DNA from: Rhizobium sophorae
Lineage (GTDB): Bacteria; Pseudomonadota; Alphaproteobacteria; Rhizobiales; Rhizobiaceae
Direction of reading: 5' to 3'
Assembly: GCF_013087515.1 (NCBI RefSeq)
Contig: NZ_JABFCN010000058.1
Coordinates: forward strand, 24,302 to 88,301
DNA length: 64,000 nucleotides
Part shown: positions 51,254-59,949 of the stretch, piece after piece
Layout: every line of letters starts with the position of its first letter
Position numbering within the stretch: the stretch's first letter is position 1
The notes under the pieces: generated by a model
What the model saw: only the letters and a program-made list of their open reading frames with translations
The model's database searches: none
Told to the model about the DNA's origin: nothing
Position numbers and translations under genes: made by a program

Positions 51254-51850
51254 CTAAGGCTTGTCGCCGTGAAGATGACGTTCGAGGAAGGGTAAATTGT
51301 CCTGCCCCCAATAGATCTCGCCGTCAAAGACATAGGTAGGAAAGCCGAAGACGCCGCTGTCGCGCGCATGCACGCGGTCCGCCGACCACTTGTTCTGGAC
51401 ATCGTCGTCGGCTTGTCGCCTGAGGAGCGCTGCGCCATCGAAACCTGCTGATGTCACGATCGCCTCGCGCACATCGGACTTGCCGATATCCTTCGCCTCG
51501 CTCCAGAAGGCATGCTGTAGGGCGCGGGCAACGCCGATCCAATCTTGTCCGTCGAGATAGGCCGCAATCACGAAGAGGGACGCCGGCGTCGGATCGCTCA
51601 AATCCGGGCGATGTTCGAGCCGCAGTTCCTTGCCGCGCACGCGCGCCCAGCGCTTGAGGTCCCGCGTCCAGTAGGCGCGGCGGATCTCCGGGCGGTTGCG
51701 CGAAAAGATACCACCGTTTTCCTCGACCACCGTCGTCAGATAAGGCGTGATGACGACCTCGTTCTTCGCTGCAAGTTCGGCGAAGGCGTCGAAGCCGATG
51801 TAGGACCAGGGTGAGCCGATCGAAAAGAAATATTCTACTGATTTGGTCAC
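51254..51850 (-). CDS. DsbA-family / GST-kappa-like protein (2-hydroxychromene-2-carboxylate isomerase type)
   Basis: The protein has 198 residues with a thioredoxin fold and helical insertion. The N-terminal SIGSPWSYIGFDAF has SPWS in place of a CXXC pair, as in GST-kappa and chromene isomerases, and cis-Pro lies in GVFGFPTYVFDGEIYWGQDN. A glutathione- or thiol-linked transformation is likely. It is the last gene of the long sulfur cluster, filling the place of the glutaredoxin-like CmoI in the Bacillus operon (inference). Confidence 0.85.
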   Translation of the reverse strand: MTKSVEYFFSIGSPWSYIGFDAFAELAAKNEVVITPYLTTVVEENGGIFSRNRPEIRRAYWTRDLKRWARVRGKELRLEHRPDLSDPTPASLFVIAAYLDGQDWIGVARALQHAFWSEAKDIGKSDVREAIVTSAGFDGAALLRRQADDDVQNKWSADRVHARDSGVFGFPTYVFDGEIYWGQDNLPFLERHLHGDKP

Positions 51851-51905
51851 TGATGCATGTTCCCTGCGAGGTGATTGTTCTGGCGTCGAATGATCGGCGG
51901 CATTT

Positions 51906-52943
51906 TCAGGAAGCAGATCTAACTTCGGATTGTGCTTTCCATCCGAGCTCCGGTGCGATCCGCGTCACGAAGTCGTGGAGAATCTGGCGATATTCCTCGT
52001 GCTCGAACTCGTAAGGAAGCTCCAGCCTCAACTCGCCGACCTCGGGCAGGATCGGATCGGCAAACAGTTGCGCCAATATCTCGTCCGATGTGCCGACGAC
52101 ATCACGGGCAAACAGAGTGCGCCGCTCGCCCTGCGGTGAAAGGGTTCGCTCATGACGGCCATCGGCATAGTCTCGATACCGGCGCCGCGTTGCCGCATCT
52201 GCGCTATCGAAAGGCACGATGACGCGGCCGAGCGCCACCCGGCGCTGCGTGCCAGCGGCGCGATAGGTTTCGATCAATCGCGATTGCGCGGTGAAGAAAT
52301 CATCGGTCCCCTCGCCCGTTATCACATTGCCGGTCAACAGGTTGAAGCCATTGTGGCCGGCCCATTCGGCCGAGCGCTGCGACCCGCCGCCATACCAGAT
52401 CCGGTCGATCAGGCCCTTGGCATAAGGCTGCAGCCGCGGCCGCTGCGGGCCGAAGGGTGTCTTGATCAAGGTCTGCTCGTCTCCGAGATAAGTGCCGCGC
52501 AGATTGTCGGCAAAGCGCCGCACGCGATCATGCGAAAAATCGTAGCTCGTCCAGTCGCCGTCGAAGACGAGCGGGGCGATCAGGTCTGCGTGCAACGGTC
52601 GTCCGGCGCTGACGCCGATATTCAGCCCCCCCCGTGACAGAACATCGACGGTGGCGAGGTCTTCGGCCAGCCGATAAGGGCTTTCATAGCCGATCGGAAT
52701 GACCGCGGTCCCAAGCTCGATCCGGCTGGTTCGCTGCGTCGCCGCCGCCAGGAAGGCGCTCGCGGAAGAGATTCCAGGCTCCAGGTGCCGCTGGCGGACC
52801 CAGGCGCTGTCGAAACCCAGATCTTCGCCATATTGCAGTTGCTCAAGCGTCTGCTCCAATCCCGACAACGGATCTTCGTCGGGATAGTTGCCGGGGGTGA
52901 GGAAGCCGATATGGCTGATGGATACGTTGCCCACTCGTGCCAT
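51906..52943 (-). CDS. LLM-class flavin-dependent monooxygenase
   Basis: The protein has 345 residues and forms a luciferase-like barrel: VSISHIGFLTPGNYPDEDPL, DLGFDSAWVRQRHLEPGI, RIELGTAVIPIGYESPYRLA, GGLNIGVSAGRPLH, and IDRIWYGGGSQRSAEWAGHN near the flavin. It starts seven bases after the second binding-protein gene. It probably oxidises a sulfur-bearing compound with FMNH2. Confidence 0.85.
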   Translation of the reverse strand: MARVGNVSISHIGFLTPGNYPDEDPLSGLEQTLEQLQYGEDLGFDSAWVRQRHLEPGISSASAFLAAATQRTSRIELGTAVIPIGYESPYRLAEDLATVDVLSRGGLNIGVSAGRPLHADLIAPLVFDGDWTSYDFSHDRVRRFADNLRGTYLGDEQTLIKTPFGPQRPRLQPYAKGLIDRIWYGGGSQRSAEWAGHNGFNLLTGNVITGEGTDDFFTAQSRLIETYRAAGTQRRVALGRVIVPFDSADAATRRRYRDYADGRHERTLSPQGERRTLFARDVVGTSDEILAQLFADPILPEVGELRLELPYEFEHEEYRQILHDFVTRIAPELGWKAQSEVRSAS

Positions 52944-52950
52944 CCCATGA

Positions 52951-53886
52951 TCAGTATTTCGGCAGGCCGGGCGGGTTGGTCTCGGATGCCGGCAAGGCTT
53001 CCTCGGAAAGATGCCAGTGGTCGAGGATTTTTGCGTAGGTGCCGTCTTTGATCAGGCCGTTGGTGGCGGCAGTCAGCGCATCGGCCAGCCCACTTCCCTT
53101 GCGGGTGGTAATCGCGACATCCGAGCGATCCGGCCAGCCGGCGCTCAGCGTGCCGACGCGTTTGATGTCCTTGTCGCGCGCGGCGATGAAGACAAGCTGT
53201 GCATGCGGCTGGACGATGACATCGGCCCGGCCGGAACGCAGCGCGAGAAGGCTTGCCGCCTCGTCGTCGTAATATTGCAGTTCGATCGGCTTCAGGCCCG
53301 CGGCGACATCCTCGTCGCTCCATTTCACCAGGATGCGCTCCTGATTGGTGCCTGCCCCGACGATGATCCTGAGGCCGGCCGCATCCTTGGGTTCCTTGAT
53401 CGAGGTGACAGGACTGTCGGATTTCACGAAGAAACCATGCAGGCCCTGGCGGTAGGTAGAGAAATCGAATTTTTCCTTGCGCTGCTCGGTGACCCCGACA
53501 TTGGAGATGACGGCATCATATTTACCCGACGCGAGGCCGAGCGGCCAGTCGATCCAGGCGACCGGCACGATCTCCAGCGTCAGGCCAAGGCTGTCGGCAA
53601 TGGCATAGGCATAGTCGGGATCTGCCCCGACCACGGTTTTCGCGTCCGTGGCATAGGTGGCAAGCGGTGGGCCGCCGGGGCTGACGGCGATGGTGAACTT
53701 GCCTGGTGTGACGAACTTGAAATCCTTCGGGATTGCGGCAATCGCCGCCTCGTTCCTGGCCGCATGAAGCCGGCCCAGTTGTTCCGGGCTGAGGTCGAAA
53801 TCCTCCGCTGCTTGAGCTGCGCCAAAGGAAAGGGCCGACGCCATGGCGGCGATCAGCAGGGTCCGGAATGCCGGAAGGGCAATCAT
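52951..53886 (-). CDS. Amino-acid ABC binding protein (family 3), paralog 2
   Basis: The protein has 311 residues from the ATG at 53886, with signal peptide LLIAAMASALSFGAAQAAED. Family 3 features are FTIAVSPGGPPLATY, GADPDYAYAIADSLGLTLEI, GKYDAVISNVGVTEQRKEKF and DFSTY. It shares its whole layout, including the ending NPPGLPK, with the protein encoded next to it (53955), so the two arose by tandem duplication. Two binding proteins serving one membrane complex broaden ligand range, as TcyJ and TcyK do in Bacillus. Confidence 0.9.
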   Translation of the reverse strand: MIALPAFRTLLIAAMASALSFGAAQAAEDFDLSPEQLGRLHAARNEAAIAAIPKDFKFVTPGKFTIAVSPGGPPLATYATDAKTVVGADPDYAYAIADSLGLTLEIVPVAWIDWPLGLASGKYDAVISNVGVTEQRKEKFDFSTYRQGLHGFFVKSDSPVTSIKEPKDAAGLRIIVGAGTNQERILVKWSDEDVAAGLKPIELQYYDDEAASLLALRSGRADVIVQPHAQLVFIAARDKDIKRVGTLSAGWPDRSDVAITTRKGSGLADALTAATNGLIKDGTYAKILDHWHLSEEALPASETNPPGLPKY

Positions 53887-53918
53887 CGTCTTCAATCTCC
53901 AAATTGTCAGGCAGGAAT

Positions 53919-53941
53919 GGCCGGCAGCATTGCCGCCGGCC
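53919..53941 (-). terminator. Hairpin between the tandem binding-protein genes
   Basis: GGCCGGC pairs with GCCGGCC across a 9-base loop, between the stop of the first binding-protein gene and the start of the second. Confidence 0.5.
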
Positions 53942-53954
53942 CAATAAGGATCGA

Positions 53955-54899
53955 TCAGGAGCCGCTCTTCGGCAGGCCGGGCGGGTTGGTCTGGGCCTTG
54001 TCGATCGCCTCCGGACCGAGGTTCCACGTATCGAGAATCTTCCGATAGGCGCCGCTGGCGATCAGGTCGTTGACGACATCGGTCAAGGGCACAGCCAGGC
54101 CGCTGCCCTTGCGTGTGGTGACGGCAATTTCTGCCGTGATCGGCCAACCGCCGCTGACGGTGCCGACGAGCTTGGTCTTGCCGTTTATCCCTGCCGAATA
54201 GGCCTGCGTCGCGTTCACGCTGAAGACGGTGTCGGCTCTGCCGGACTGAACGGCAAGATCCTTGACCGCGTCGTCGTCATAATATTGCACCTCGATCGGT
54301 TTCAGGCCGGCGGCGACGTTCTGCCGGTCCCATTCCAGCAGGATTTTCTCCTGGTTGGTGCCGGCATCGGTGATGACCTTCAGGCCGGCAATATCCTTCG
54401 GCTGCTTGAGCGCCGTGATCGGGCTATCCGCCTTGACGTAGAAGCCAAGCTCGTCCTTGCGGTATGTGGAGAAGTCGAATTTCTCCTTGCGCTCTTCCGT
54501 GACCGTCACGTTGGAGATCACCGCGTCGAACTTTCCGGAGGTCAGCCCCAGCGGCCAATCGGCCCAGGCGACGGAAACCAATTCGAGCTTCAGGCCCAGG
54601 CTGTCGGCAATGGCCTGCGCCAGATCGACGTCATAGCCGATGACGGTCTTGGAATCGGAGGCATAGTCATGCAGCGGCAGATTGCCGCTCGAGCTGATGC
54701 CGACGGTGAAGACGCCGTTTTCCACGAACTTGAAGTCCTTGACTTCGGCAATGCGCTTCTCGTTCTTTTCCACCCGCAACCGGTTCGGCTGCTCGGGGCT
54801 GAGATCGAACTTCTGCTGCGCCTGAGCGGAACCGAAACCGATCGCAGCAATGGTGACGGCTCCCGCTATCAGAAGCCTTGCCCTATCTGTAAATGTCAT
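53955..54899 (-). CDS. Amino-acid ABC binding protein (family 3), paralog 1
   Basis: The protein has 314 residues from the ATG at 54899; the upstream extension contains a run of asparagines from promoter-like repeats and is not taken. Signal peptide LLIAGAVTIAAIGFGSAQAQ. Characteristic segments are GYDVDLAQAIADSLGLKLEL, GKFDAVISNVTVTEERKEKF and AEIAVTTRKGSGLAVPLTDV. It is likely to bind cystine-like or S-substituted cysteine derivatives, given its neighbours (inference). Confidence 0.9.
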   Translation of the reverse strand: MTFTDRARLLIAGAVTIAAIGFGSAQAQQKFDLSPEQPNRLRVEKNEKRIAEVKDFKFVENGVFTVGISSSGNLPLHDYASDSKTVIGYDVDLAQAIADSLGLKLELVSVAWADWPLGLTSGKFDAVISNVTVTEERKEKFDFSTYRKDELGFYVKADSPITALKQPKDIAGLKVITDAGTNQEKILLEWDRQNVAAGLKPIEVQYYDDDAVKDLAVQSGRADTVFSVNATQAYSAGINGKTKLVGTVSGGWPITAEIAVTTRKGSGLAVPLTDVVNDLIASGAYRKILDTWNLGPEAIDKAQTNPPGLPKSGS

Positions 54900-54991
54900 G
54901 CCCCTTCTCCATTTCATCTTTAGGTTGTTGTTATTGTTATTCGGCCGGAGCAGCCCGTCGCGGCCCGGCATTTCGCCAGCACTGTTTCGCG

Positions 54992-56767
54992 CTAGAGAAC
55001 CTTGGCGAGGAATTCCCGCGTGCGGGGATGTTCCGCTTGTGTGAAGATGCGGGCCGGCGGCCCAGCCTCCAGAATGCGGCCGCTGTCCATGAAGACGACG
55101 CTGTCGGCGACTTCGCGGGCAAAGCCGACCTCATGGGTGACGATGACGAGCGTCGTGCCGGTGCGGGCAAGCTCCTTGATGACGTCGAGCACTTCGCCGA
55201 CGAGCTCGGGATCGAGCGCCGAGGTCGGCTCGTCGAAGAGCAGCACCTTCGGGCGGAGCGCCAGTGCGCGGGCGATCGCCACACGCTGCTGCTGGCCGCC
55301 GGAAAGCTGGCGCGGATAGGCATTGATCTTGTCGCTGAGGCCGATGCGTGCCAGCAGCTCCTGAGCCAGTTGCACGGCGTCCTCACGGCCGATGCCGCGC
55401 ACCTGGATCGGTGCCTCGATGAGGTTTTCGAGCACGGTCAGATGCGGGAAGAGATTGAAGCTCTGGAAGACCATGCCGATATCGGCGCGGCGTTTGAGGA
55501 TATCCTTCTCCTTGAGCTCGTAGAGCGTATCGCCCTTCCTGCTGTAGCCGACGAAATCGCCGTCGACCGAGATGAACCCCTCATCGACACGCTCCAGGTG
55601 GTTGATGGCGCGCAGAAGCGTCGACTTGCCCGATCCGGACGGACCGAGGATGGCGGTCACGCTGCCGGCGGGGAGGCTGAGCTCGACATCATCGAGCACT
55701 TTCAGCGAGCCGAAGCTTTTGGAAATGCCGTGAATGCGGACCGCGCCGCCTGCGGACCGCAGCGTCGCCGCATCCTGGAAACCGATCTTGCGCGCGGCGT
55801 CGGTCGCCGTATCGAAGACAGGGAGCGGACGGCGGAAACGCTCGAAAAATCCCTGGAAGGGCAACGGCGTCGGGTTGCGCACGGCACCCTTGGAGAAGTA
55901 GCGCTCGATATAGCGCTGAGCGATCGACAGCACCGTCATGATGATCAGATACCAGACGGTCGCGACCATCAGCAGCGGAATAACTTCGAGATTGCGGCGG
56001 TAGATCACCTGAACCGTGTAGAAGAGTTCCGGCAGCGCCAGCACGTAGACCATGGAGGTACTCTTCGCCAGTCCGATGAGTTCGTTGAAGCCGGTCGGCA
56101 GGATCGAGCGCATGGCCTGCGGCAACACGATGCGGAAGGCCTGGCGGCGGCGCGGCAGACCGAGTGCTGCGGCGGCCTCCAGCTGTCCGTGATCGACCGA
56201 GAGAATACCGCCGCGCACGATCTCGGCGAAGAAGGCCGACTGGTTGAGCGTCAGGCCGAGAAAGGCAGCGGCAAAGGGCGTCAGCAACTGCACTGTGGGA
56301 TAGTCGAGGAAGACGGTATCGGTGAAGGGAATGCCGATCTTGATCGTCTCGTAGAGGTAGCCGAGATTATTCAGGATCAGCAGCAGCACGATGACCGGGA
56401 TCGAGCGCAGCAGCCAGATATAGCCCCAGGAAAGACCGGAGAGCAGCGGCGACTTGGAAACGCGGGCGAGCGCCAGAGCGGTTCCGAGGATGGATCCGGA
56501 TATGGCGGCAAGCACGGTCAAAAGCAGCGTCCTGCCGAGACCGACGAGCACTGGTTCGGCAAAGAACCATTCAGCAAAGACGCCCCAACCCCAGCGCGGA
56601 TTGGTGAAGATGGAATAGAGCACGGCGATGATGACGACGGCGGCAAAGATCGTGCCTGCCAGGCGGCCCGGATGACGCGCCGGCACGATGCGGTAACGGG
56701 AATACTCCTTCGATCCTGCCGTCCTGCTGCCGGGGTCGATGCCGGCGAAATCCGTTGTCAGCGCCAT
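54992..56767 (-). CDS. Amino-acid ABC transporter permease-ATPase fusion
   Basis: The protein has 591 residues. The N-terminal half (about 40-300) is a HisM-type permease with several helices and the docking loop EAAALGLPRRRQAFRIVLPQ. After a linker of about 40 residues comes a full ATPase (about 345-591) with GPSGSGKST, GMVFQSFNLFPHL, LSGGQQQRVAIARA, VLLFDEPTSALDPE and VIVTHEVGFA. Most systems encode these separately. It probably works as a homodimer, replacing three Bacillus subunits (TcyL, TcyM, TcyN), with the tandem binding proteins. Confidence 0.92.
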   Translation of the reverse strand: MALTTDFAGIDPGSRTAGSKEYSRYRIVPARHPGRLAGTIFAAVVIIAVLYSIFTNPRWGWGVFAEWFFAEPVLVGLGRTLLLTVLAAISGSILGTALALARVSKSPLLSGLSWGYIWLLRSIPVIVLLLILNNLGYLYETIKIGIPFTDTVFLDYPTVQLLTPFAAAFLGLTLNQSAFFAEIVRGGILSVDHGQLEAAAALGLPRRRQAFRIVLPQAMRSILPTGFNELIGLAKSTSMVYVLALPELFYTVQVIYRRNLEVIPLLMVATVWYLIIMTVLSIAQRYIERYFSKGAVRNPTPLPFQGFFERFRRPLPVFDTATDAARKIGFQDAATLRSAGGAVRIHGISKSFGSLKVLDDVELSLPAGSVTAILGPSGSGKSTLLRAINHLERVDEGFISVDGDFVGYSRKGDTLYELKEKDILKRRADIGMVFQSFNLFPHLTVLENLIEAPIQVRGIGREDAVQLAQELLARIGLSDKINAYPRQLSGGQQQRVAIARALALRPKVLLFDEPTSALDPELVGEVLDVIKELARTGTTLVIVTHEVGFAREVADSVVFMDSGRILEAGPPARIFTQAEHPRTREFLAKVL

Positions 56768-56804
56768 TGTGCTTCCCTTTTATGATTGTCGGTCTTTGCC
56801 GTTT

Positions 56805-57362
56805 TCAGAAATTTGCGCCGGCCACCCGCAGGCGCGGTTCGGCATCTTCGTGAGCAGGCTCAGCGAGATGGGTGATGTCCTTCTCGAAGGGCAGGCTCTT
56901 GTAGATCTCGGGATCAACGGAGGTGTCGAAGAGAGCGGTGTAGCCGTAGTTCAGATAGAGGCCGACGGCTTCGGGCTGGCGAAAGCCGGTCGTCAGGTAG
57001 ATGCGGGAATAACCTTGGCGGGCGGCCTGGGCCTCCAATTCCACCAGCACCTGGCGGGCAAGGCCCTGACGGCGCAGATCGGAGCGCGTCCAGATGCGTT
57101 TGAACTCGGCCGTGCGTTCGTCATAGTTCTTGAAAGCGCCGCCGCCGATGGTTTCGCCACAACGGATCAACAGGAGAAAATTGCCGTGAGGCGGCGCAAA
57201 GGCTTCGGGAGGATAGCGGTTCAACTCGGCCGCAGCACCTTCGGCATTGAAATAGTTGCCGTAGCGGCTGTCGTATTCGTGGATCAATTCATCGATCAGC
57301 GGTTTGGCGCGCGGGTCGAGAGGGCTGGTATAGAGAAACGTATCGCTCATATCGTTCATCAC
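56805..57362 (-). CDS. GNAT-family N-acetyltransferase (SnaA-like candidate)
   Basis: The protein has 185 residues. The acetyl-CoA motif A is TRSDLRRQGLARQVLVELEA and a motif B region IYLTTGFRQPEAVGLYLNYG follows. Its start overlaps the deacetylase gene's stop by four bases. In Bacillus the S-(2-succino)cysteine pathway begins with N-acetylation by SnaA in an operon with a deacetylase, monooxygenases and an ABC importer, all matched here. That role is inferred from context. Confidence 0.87.
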   Translation of the reverse strand: MMNDMSDTFLYTSPLDPRAKPLIDELIHEYDSRYGNYFNAEGAAAELNRYPPEAFAPPHGNFLLLIRCGETIGGGAFKNYDERTAEFKRIWTRSDLRRQGLARQVLVELEAQAARQGYSRIYLTTGFRQPEAVGLYLNYGYTALFDTSVDPEIYKSLPFEKDITHLAEPAHEDAEPRLRVAGANF

Positions 57363-58558
57363 CCGTTGTCATCAGTGAGGAAGGTTTCGGCGAGCCGGAC
57401 CCAGTAGCGGGCGGCGGGCGCAATGATCGCGTCGTTGAAATTGTAGTGGGCACTGTGGAGAGGAGCGCTGTCGCCATTCCCGACGAAGAGGTAGCTGCCG
57501 GGATTTGCCTGCAGCATAAAGGCAAAATCCTCGCTCGCGGTTCTCGGCCGGAAATCCTTCTCGATTGCCGCCGGGCCGAGTGCGTCAAAGGCGACGCGCC
57601 TGGCAAACTCCGTTTCCCCAGCGTGATTGACCAGTGCCGGAAAGCCGAGGCGGTAATTCACATCCGCCTCGGCGCCGAAGCTTTCGGCCTGGGCCCGGGC
57701 AAGGGCTGGAATGCGCTCTCGCAACAGCTGGCGGACCGTCTCGCTGAAGGCCCGCATGGTGAGCTTCATCTCGACGCTCTCAGGGATGACGTTCGAGGCG
57801 GACCCGGCATGGATCGAGCCGACGGTGGCGACCGCCATATCCTGCGGGTCGACATTGCGGGAAACGACGCTCTGCAAGGCGGTGATGAAGGAGGCCGAGG
57901 CAAGCACCGGATCGACGGCGCGGTGCGGCTCGGCGCCGTGGCCGCCCTTGCCGATGATCTTGATTACCGCCTGATCGACCGAAGCCATGGCGGGGCCGCT
58001 AACGAAGCCGAATTGACCCGCGGGAACACCCGGCCAGTTGTGGAGCCCGAAGACCGCGTCGACAGGAAAACGTTCGAACAGGCCTTCCGAGATCATCTTG
58101 CGGGCGCCGGCGCCGATTTCCTCGGCGGGCTGGAAGATCAGCCGCAGCGTGCCGCTGAAATTGCCGCTTTCGGCGAGATAACGGGCGGCGGCGAGCAGGA
58201 TCGACGTATGTCCGTCATGGCCGCAGGCATGCATGACACCAGGATTGCTGCTGGCATAGGCAAGACCGGTCGCCTCCTCGATCGGCAGCGCGTCCATGTC
58301 GGCGCGGATGCCGATCCGCTTTTTGCCATCGCCGCGCCTGAGGGTGGCGACGATGCCGGTCCCGGCAATGCCCGTCGCCACCTCATAGCCCCAGCAGGAA
58401 AGGTGGGATGCCACAAGCTTGCTGGTCCTGAGCTCCTGGAACGCAAGCTCCGGATATTGGTGCAGATCGTGGCGAAGCGCGATGATCTCGTCGAGATAGG
58501 CGGCGATACCTTTCTCGACCGGATCATTGCTGCGCGAGTTCTGAGCGATGATGTTCAT
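57359..58558 (-). CDS. M20-family amidohydrolase (SndA/hippurate-hydrolase-like deacetylase)
   Basis: The protein has 399 residues. Metal and catalytic motifs are RADMDALPIEE, HACGHDGHTS, FQPAEEIGAGA, LHNWPG, GKGGHGAEPHRAVDP (dimerisation domain) and RTASEDFAFM. It would remove an N-acetyl group from an amino acid after modification of the side chain, as SndA does in the S-alkylcysteine route. It is coupled to the acetyltransferase gene by a four-base overlap. Confidence 0.9.
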   Translation of the reverse strand: MNIIAQNSRSNDPVEKGIAAYLDEIIALRHDLHQYPELAFQELRTSKLVASHLSCWGYEVATGIAGTGIVATLRRGDGKKRIGIRADMDALPIEEATGLAYASSNPGVMHACGHDGHTSILLAAARYLAESGNFSGTLRLIFQPAEEIGAGARKMISEGLFERFPVDAVFGLHNWPGVPAGQFGFVSGPAMASVDQAVIKIIGKGGHGAEPHRAVDPVLASASFITALQSVVSRNVDPQDMAVATVGSIHAGSASNVIPESVEMKLTMRAFSETVRQLLRERIPALARAQAESFGAEADVNYRLGFPALVNHAGETEFARRVAFDALGPAAIEKDFRPRTASEDFAFMLQANPGSYLFVGNGDSAPLHSAHYNFNDAIIAPAARYWVRLAETFLTDDNG

Positions 58559-58575
58559 GACGGTTCGTCGGCGCC

Positions 58576-59925
58576 TCAGGCGCCGACAGCCTTTCCGCGT
58601 TCTACCAGATCGGCACCCACCGCATACCGGCTTTCCCGGAAGGGCAGACCCAGATGGTCGCGCAGCGTCTCTCCCTTCAGGACGGGATCGAAATAGCCGC
58701 GCTCCGTGAGGATCGGCAGAACATATCTGGAGAAATCGTCAAAGCCCTCGGCGATGACAGGGAAACCGAGGATGAAGCCGTCGGCGGCGCCGTGATCCAC
58801 CCAGCGGATGATCTCGTCGGCGATATGTTCCGCCGTGCCGATGAAGGCCGTACGCGGCGTTGCCGAATCGAGTGCGACCTGTCGGAGCGTCAGGCCCTTC
58901 TCCTGCGCGGTCTTCTTGATGCGGTCGGTGGTGGCGCGGAAATTGTTCCTGCCGATATCACCGAGCTCGGGGAACGGCGCGTCGAGCGGATAGACGCTGA
59001 AATCATGATGATCGAAGAAGCGACCGAGATAGAGTAGCGCCTCCTCGATGGTGACGAGGTTGCGGATCGCCTGATACTTGGCGTCCGCCTCTTCCTGCGT
59101 CGCTCCGACGATCGGTCCGATACCAGGATAGATTCCGACTTCCGCGGCACTGCGGCCATGGGCAATAACGCTGTCCTTGAGCTGGCGGTAGAAGGCCTGC
59201 GCCTCCTCGAACGGCCCGCCATTGGTGAAGACCGCGTCGGCATGCTTGCCGGCAAGCCTGATGCCCGAGTCCGAGGCGCCCGCCTGGAAAACGACGGGTT
59301 GGCCCTGCTTGGAACGGCCGATATTGAGCGGCCCCTCGACGCGGAAGAAGCGACCCTTGTGGTTGAGGCGATGCATCTTCGTCTTGTCGACAAAGACGCC
59401 GGTCTCACGGTTGCGGACGAAGGCGTCGTCGTCCCAGGAATCCCACAGGCCCTTGATCGCATCGATATAGTCCTCGGCGATCTCGTAGCGCAGTTCGTGT
59501 TCGGGATGTTCGCGGCTGTAATTGCGCCCGGAACCCTCGAGCGGCGAGGTCACCGCATTCCACCCTGCCCGGCCGCCGCTGATGAGATCGATCGAGGCGA
59601 ACTGGCGGGCGATGGTGAAGGGATCGCTGTAGGAGGTCGAGACCGTGCCGACGAGGCCGATTTTCGAGGTCGAGGCGGCGAGCGCCGAGAGAATGGCGAT
59701 CGGCTCGAACCGATTGAGGAAATGCGGAATGGACTGCTCGTTGATGTAGAGCCCGTCGGCAACGAAGGCGAACGCGATGCCGGCCGCCTCCGCCTTGCGC
59801 GCTGTCTTGACGAAGAACTCGAAAGTGACGCTGGCATCGGCCGGTCCGCTTGGATGCTTCCAGGCGTTCATGTGACCGCCGGGACCCTGCAGCATGATGC
59901 CGAACGTGACGTGTTTTTGAGCCAT
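58576..59925 (-). CDS. NtaA/SnaA/DszA-family flavin monooxygenase (CmoJ-like candidate)
   Basis: The protein has 449 residues, the length typical of the two-component NtaA/SnaA/DszA subgroup. Motifs are HVTFGIMLQGPGGHMNAWKH, FVADGLYINE, GGRAGWNAVTS (family hallmark), FQAGASDSGI and ELRYEIAEDYIDAIKGLWDS. AAGGAGG precedes the ATG. It needs FMNH2 from a separate reductase. In Bacillus CmoJ performs the C-S cleavage of N-acetylated S-alkylcysteines; position beside GNAT and M20 genes supports a similar role. Confidence 0.88.
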   Translation of the reverse strand: MAQKHVTFGIMLQGPGGHMNAWKHPSGPADASVTFEFFVKTARKAEAAGIAFAFVADGLYINEQSIPHFLNRFEPIAILSALAASTSKIGLVGTVSTSYSDPFTIARQFASIDLISGGRAGWNAVTSPLEGSGRNYSREHPEHELRYEIAEDYIDAIKGLWDSWDDDAFVRNRETGVFVDKTKMHRLNHKGRFFRVEGPLNIGRSKQGQPVVFQAGASDSGIRLAGKHADAVFTNGGPFEEAQAFYRQLKDSVIAHGRSAAEVGIYPGIGPIVGATQEEADAKYQAIRNLVTIEEALLYLGRFFDHHDFSVYPLDAPFPELGDIGRNNFRATTDRIKKTAQEKGLTLRQVALDSATPRTAFIGTAEHIADEIIRWVDHGAADGFILGFPVIAEGFDDFSRYVLPILTERGYFDPVLKGETLRDHLGLPFRESRYAVGADLVERGKAVGA

Positions 59926-59949
59926 GGGATCAATCCTCCTTGGAAACGG

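Noticed and set aside
54920..54971. Asparagine-run N terminus on the family 3 binding protein
   Set aside because: The run comes from a TTG/TTA-type repeat upstream of the true signal peptide start at 54899.
54893..56785. 630-codon plus-strand open frame
   Set aside because: Exact antisense of the permease-ATPase fusion gene; composition is that of a GC-rich shadow frame without domains.
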